A DNA stretch of 11,720 bases from Longimicrobiaceae bacterium (GTDB taxonomy: Bacteria > Gemmatimonadota > Gemmatimonadetes > Longimicrobiales > Longimicrobiaceae). Below are positions 11,460 through 11,720 of the stretch, piece after piece. Positions within the stretch are counted from its first letter, which is position 1. Every line of letters begins with the position of its first letter. A program made the position numbers and the translations under genes. The notes beneath the pieces were generated by a model. The model was not told the origin of the DNA, made no database searches, and was given only the letters and a program-made list of their open reading frames with translations. The stretch covers positions 1-11,720 of the forward strand of contig JASLAX010000144.1 of NCBI GenBank assembly GCA_030146875.1. The letters are read 5' to 3'.

Positions 11460-11498
11460 GCGCGGCGCGCGGGTCCGTGAGGGGCCCGCCCGCCGCGC
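11460..11498 (+). promoter_or_regulatory. Long GC hairpin in the fusA-tuf gap
   Basis: The arms 11460-11476 and 11482-11498 pair over 17 positions with one C-C mismatch (11468/11490) and a single T-G wobble, around the 5-nt loop GTGAG. It begins 12 nt after the fusA stop codon. The following bases (GGAATCCATTCAGCC) contain no U-tract. It could be a partial attenuator, a processing site or a 3'-end stabiliser that separates fusA from the much more highly expressed tuf. Confidence 0.5.
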
Positions 11499-11527
11499 GG
11501 AATCCATTCAGCCATCTTGCACCAACA

Positions 11528-11543
11528 CCTCTACGAAAGAGGA
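11528..11543 (+). promoter_or_regulatory. tuf ribosome binding site, partly within a small hairpin
   Basis: AAAGAGGA (11536-11543) is the clearest Shine-Dalgarno in the window, 9 nt before the tuf ATG. CCTCT (11528-11532) is perfectly complementary to AGAGG (11538-11542), leaving a 5-nt ACGAA loop, so a short 5-bp hairpin could partly mask the site. The stem is weak and may have no effect on a strongly translated gene. Confidence 0.5.
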
Positions 11544-11552
11544 TTCAAACCA

Positions 11553-11720
11553 ATGGCCAAGGCCAAGTTTGAGCGGACGAAGCCGCACGTGAACGTGGGC
11601 ACGATCGGGCACGTCGACCACGGGAAGACGACGCTGACGGCGGCGATCACGCGGATCCAGGCGGCGAAGGGGCTGGCCGACTTCGTGTCGTTCGACAACA
11701 TCGACAAGGCTCCCGAGGAG
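11553..11720 (+). CDS. tuf: Elongation factor Tu (3'-truncated by window edge)
   Basis: The first 56 residues of EF-Tu, the GTPase that delivers aminoacyl-tRNA to the ribosome; the window ends inside the gene. MAKAKFERTKPHVNVGTIGHVDHGKTT is characteristic, with the G1 P-loop GHVDHGKT at residues 19-26. The last visible residues, SFDNIDKAPEE, are the start of switch I and continue in the family as KxRGITI. The ATG is supported by a good Shine-Dalgarno 9 nt upstream. It is the last visible gene of the str operon. Confidence 0.97.
   Translation, partial: MAKAKFERTKPHVNVGTIGHVDHGKTTLTAAITRIQAAKGLADFVSFDNIDKAPEE

Overview
The window is very GC-rich bacterial chromosome. It holds a piece of the transcription/translation core: the 3' part of rpoC, then rpsL, rpsG, fusA and the first codons of tuf, all on the + strand. 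Between rpoC and rpsL sits a three-gene block on the opposite strand. The organism is probably a member of Gemmatimonadota, perhaps Longimicrobium-like. This rests on base composition, on a short insert after the bridge helix of RpoC of the kind I associate with the Fibrobacteres-Chlorobi-Bacteroidetes/Gemmatimonadota side of the tree, and on the overall protein style. It is an inference, not a database result.

Layout. Bases 1-3254 encode the last ~1083 residues of RNA polymerase beta', including the catalytic NADFDGD motif and all four zinc-binding cysteines. A GC-rich hairpin at 3282-3315 probably ends that transcript. Bases 3316-3631 hold no convincing gene. They contain hairpins and a short stretch that resembles the 5' part of RNase P RNA. 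On the minus strand, read from 8092 down to 3632, lie a four-TM LytS-type histidine kinase, a LytTR response regulator that overlaps it by 4 bp, and a secreted caspase-family (C14) protease with an N-terminal Ig-like region and three C-terminal PPC-type beta-sandwich repeats. A minus-strand promoter (8131-8159) drives the kinase. A separate + strand promoter (8241-8269) drives rpsL.

The str operon follows: rpsL, rpsG after a 3-nt gap, fusA after 86 nt, tuf after 105 nt. The two longer gaps each contain a long GC hairpin without a U-tract. As given, rpsG is out of frame by two bases near 9122. The corrected product would be exactly 156 aa, the usual S7 length, so a sequencing or assembly error is the simplest explanation.

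How the genes work together. The + strand genes supply RNA polymerase, two 30S proteins that form part of the decoding and mRNA-exit region, and the two main elongation GTPases. The antisense block looks like a signalling unit: a membrane sensor phosphorylates a DNA-binding regulator, and the next gene downstream encodes a caspase-like protease. Whether the regulator controls the protease is unproven. A near-palindromic pair of 9-bp repeats between the two genes is a candidate operator. This block is the most interesting part of the window.
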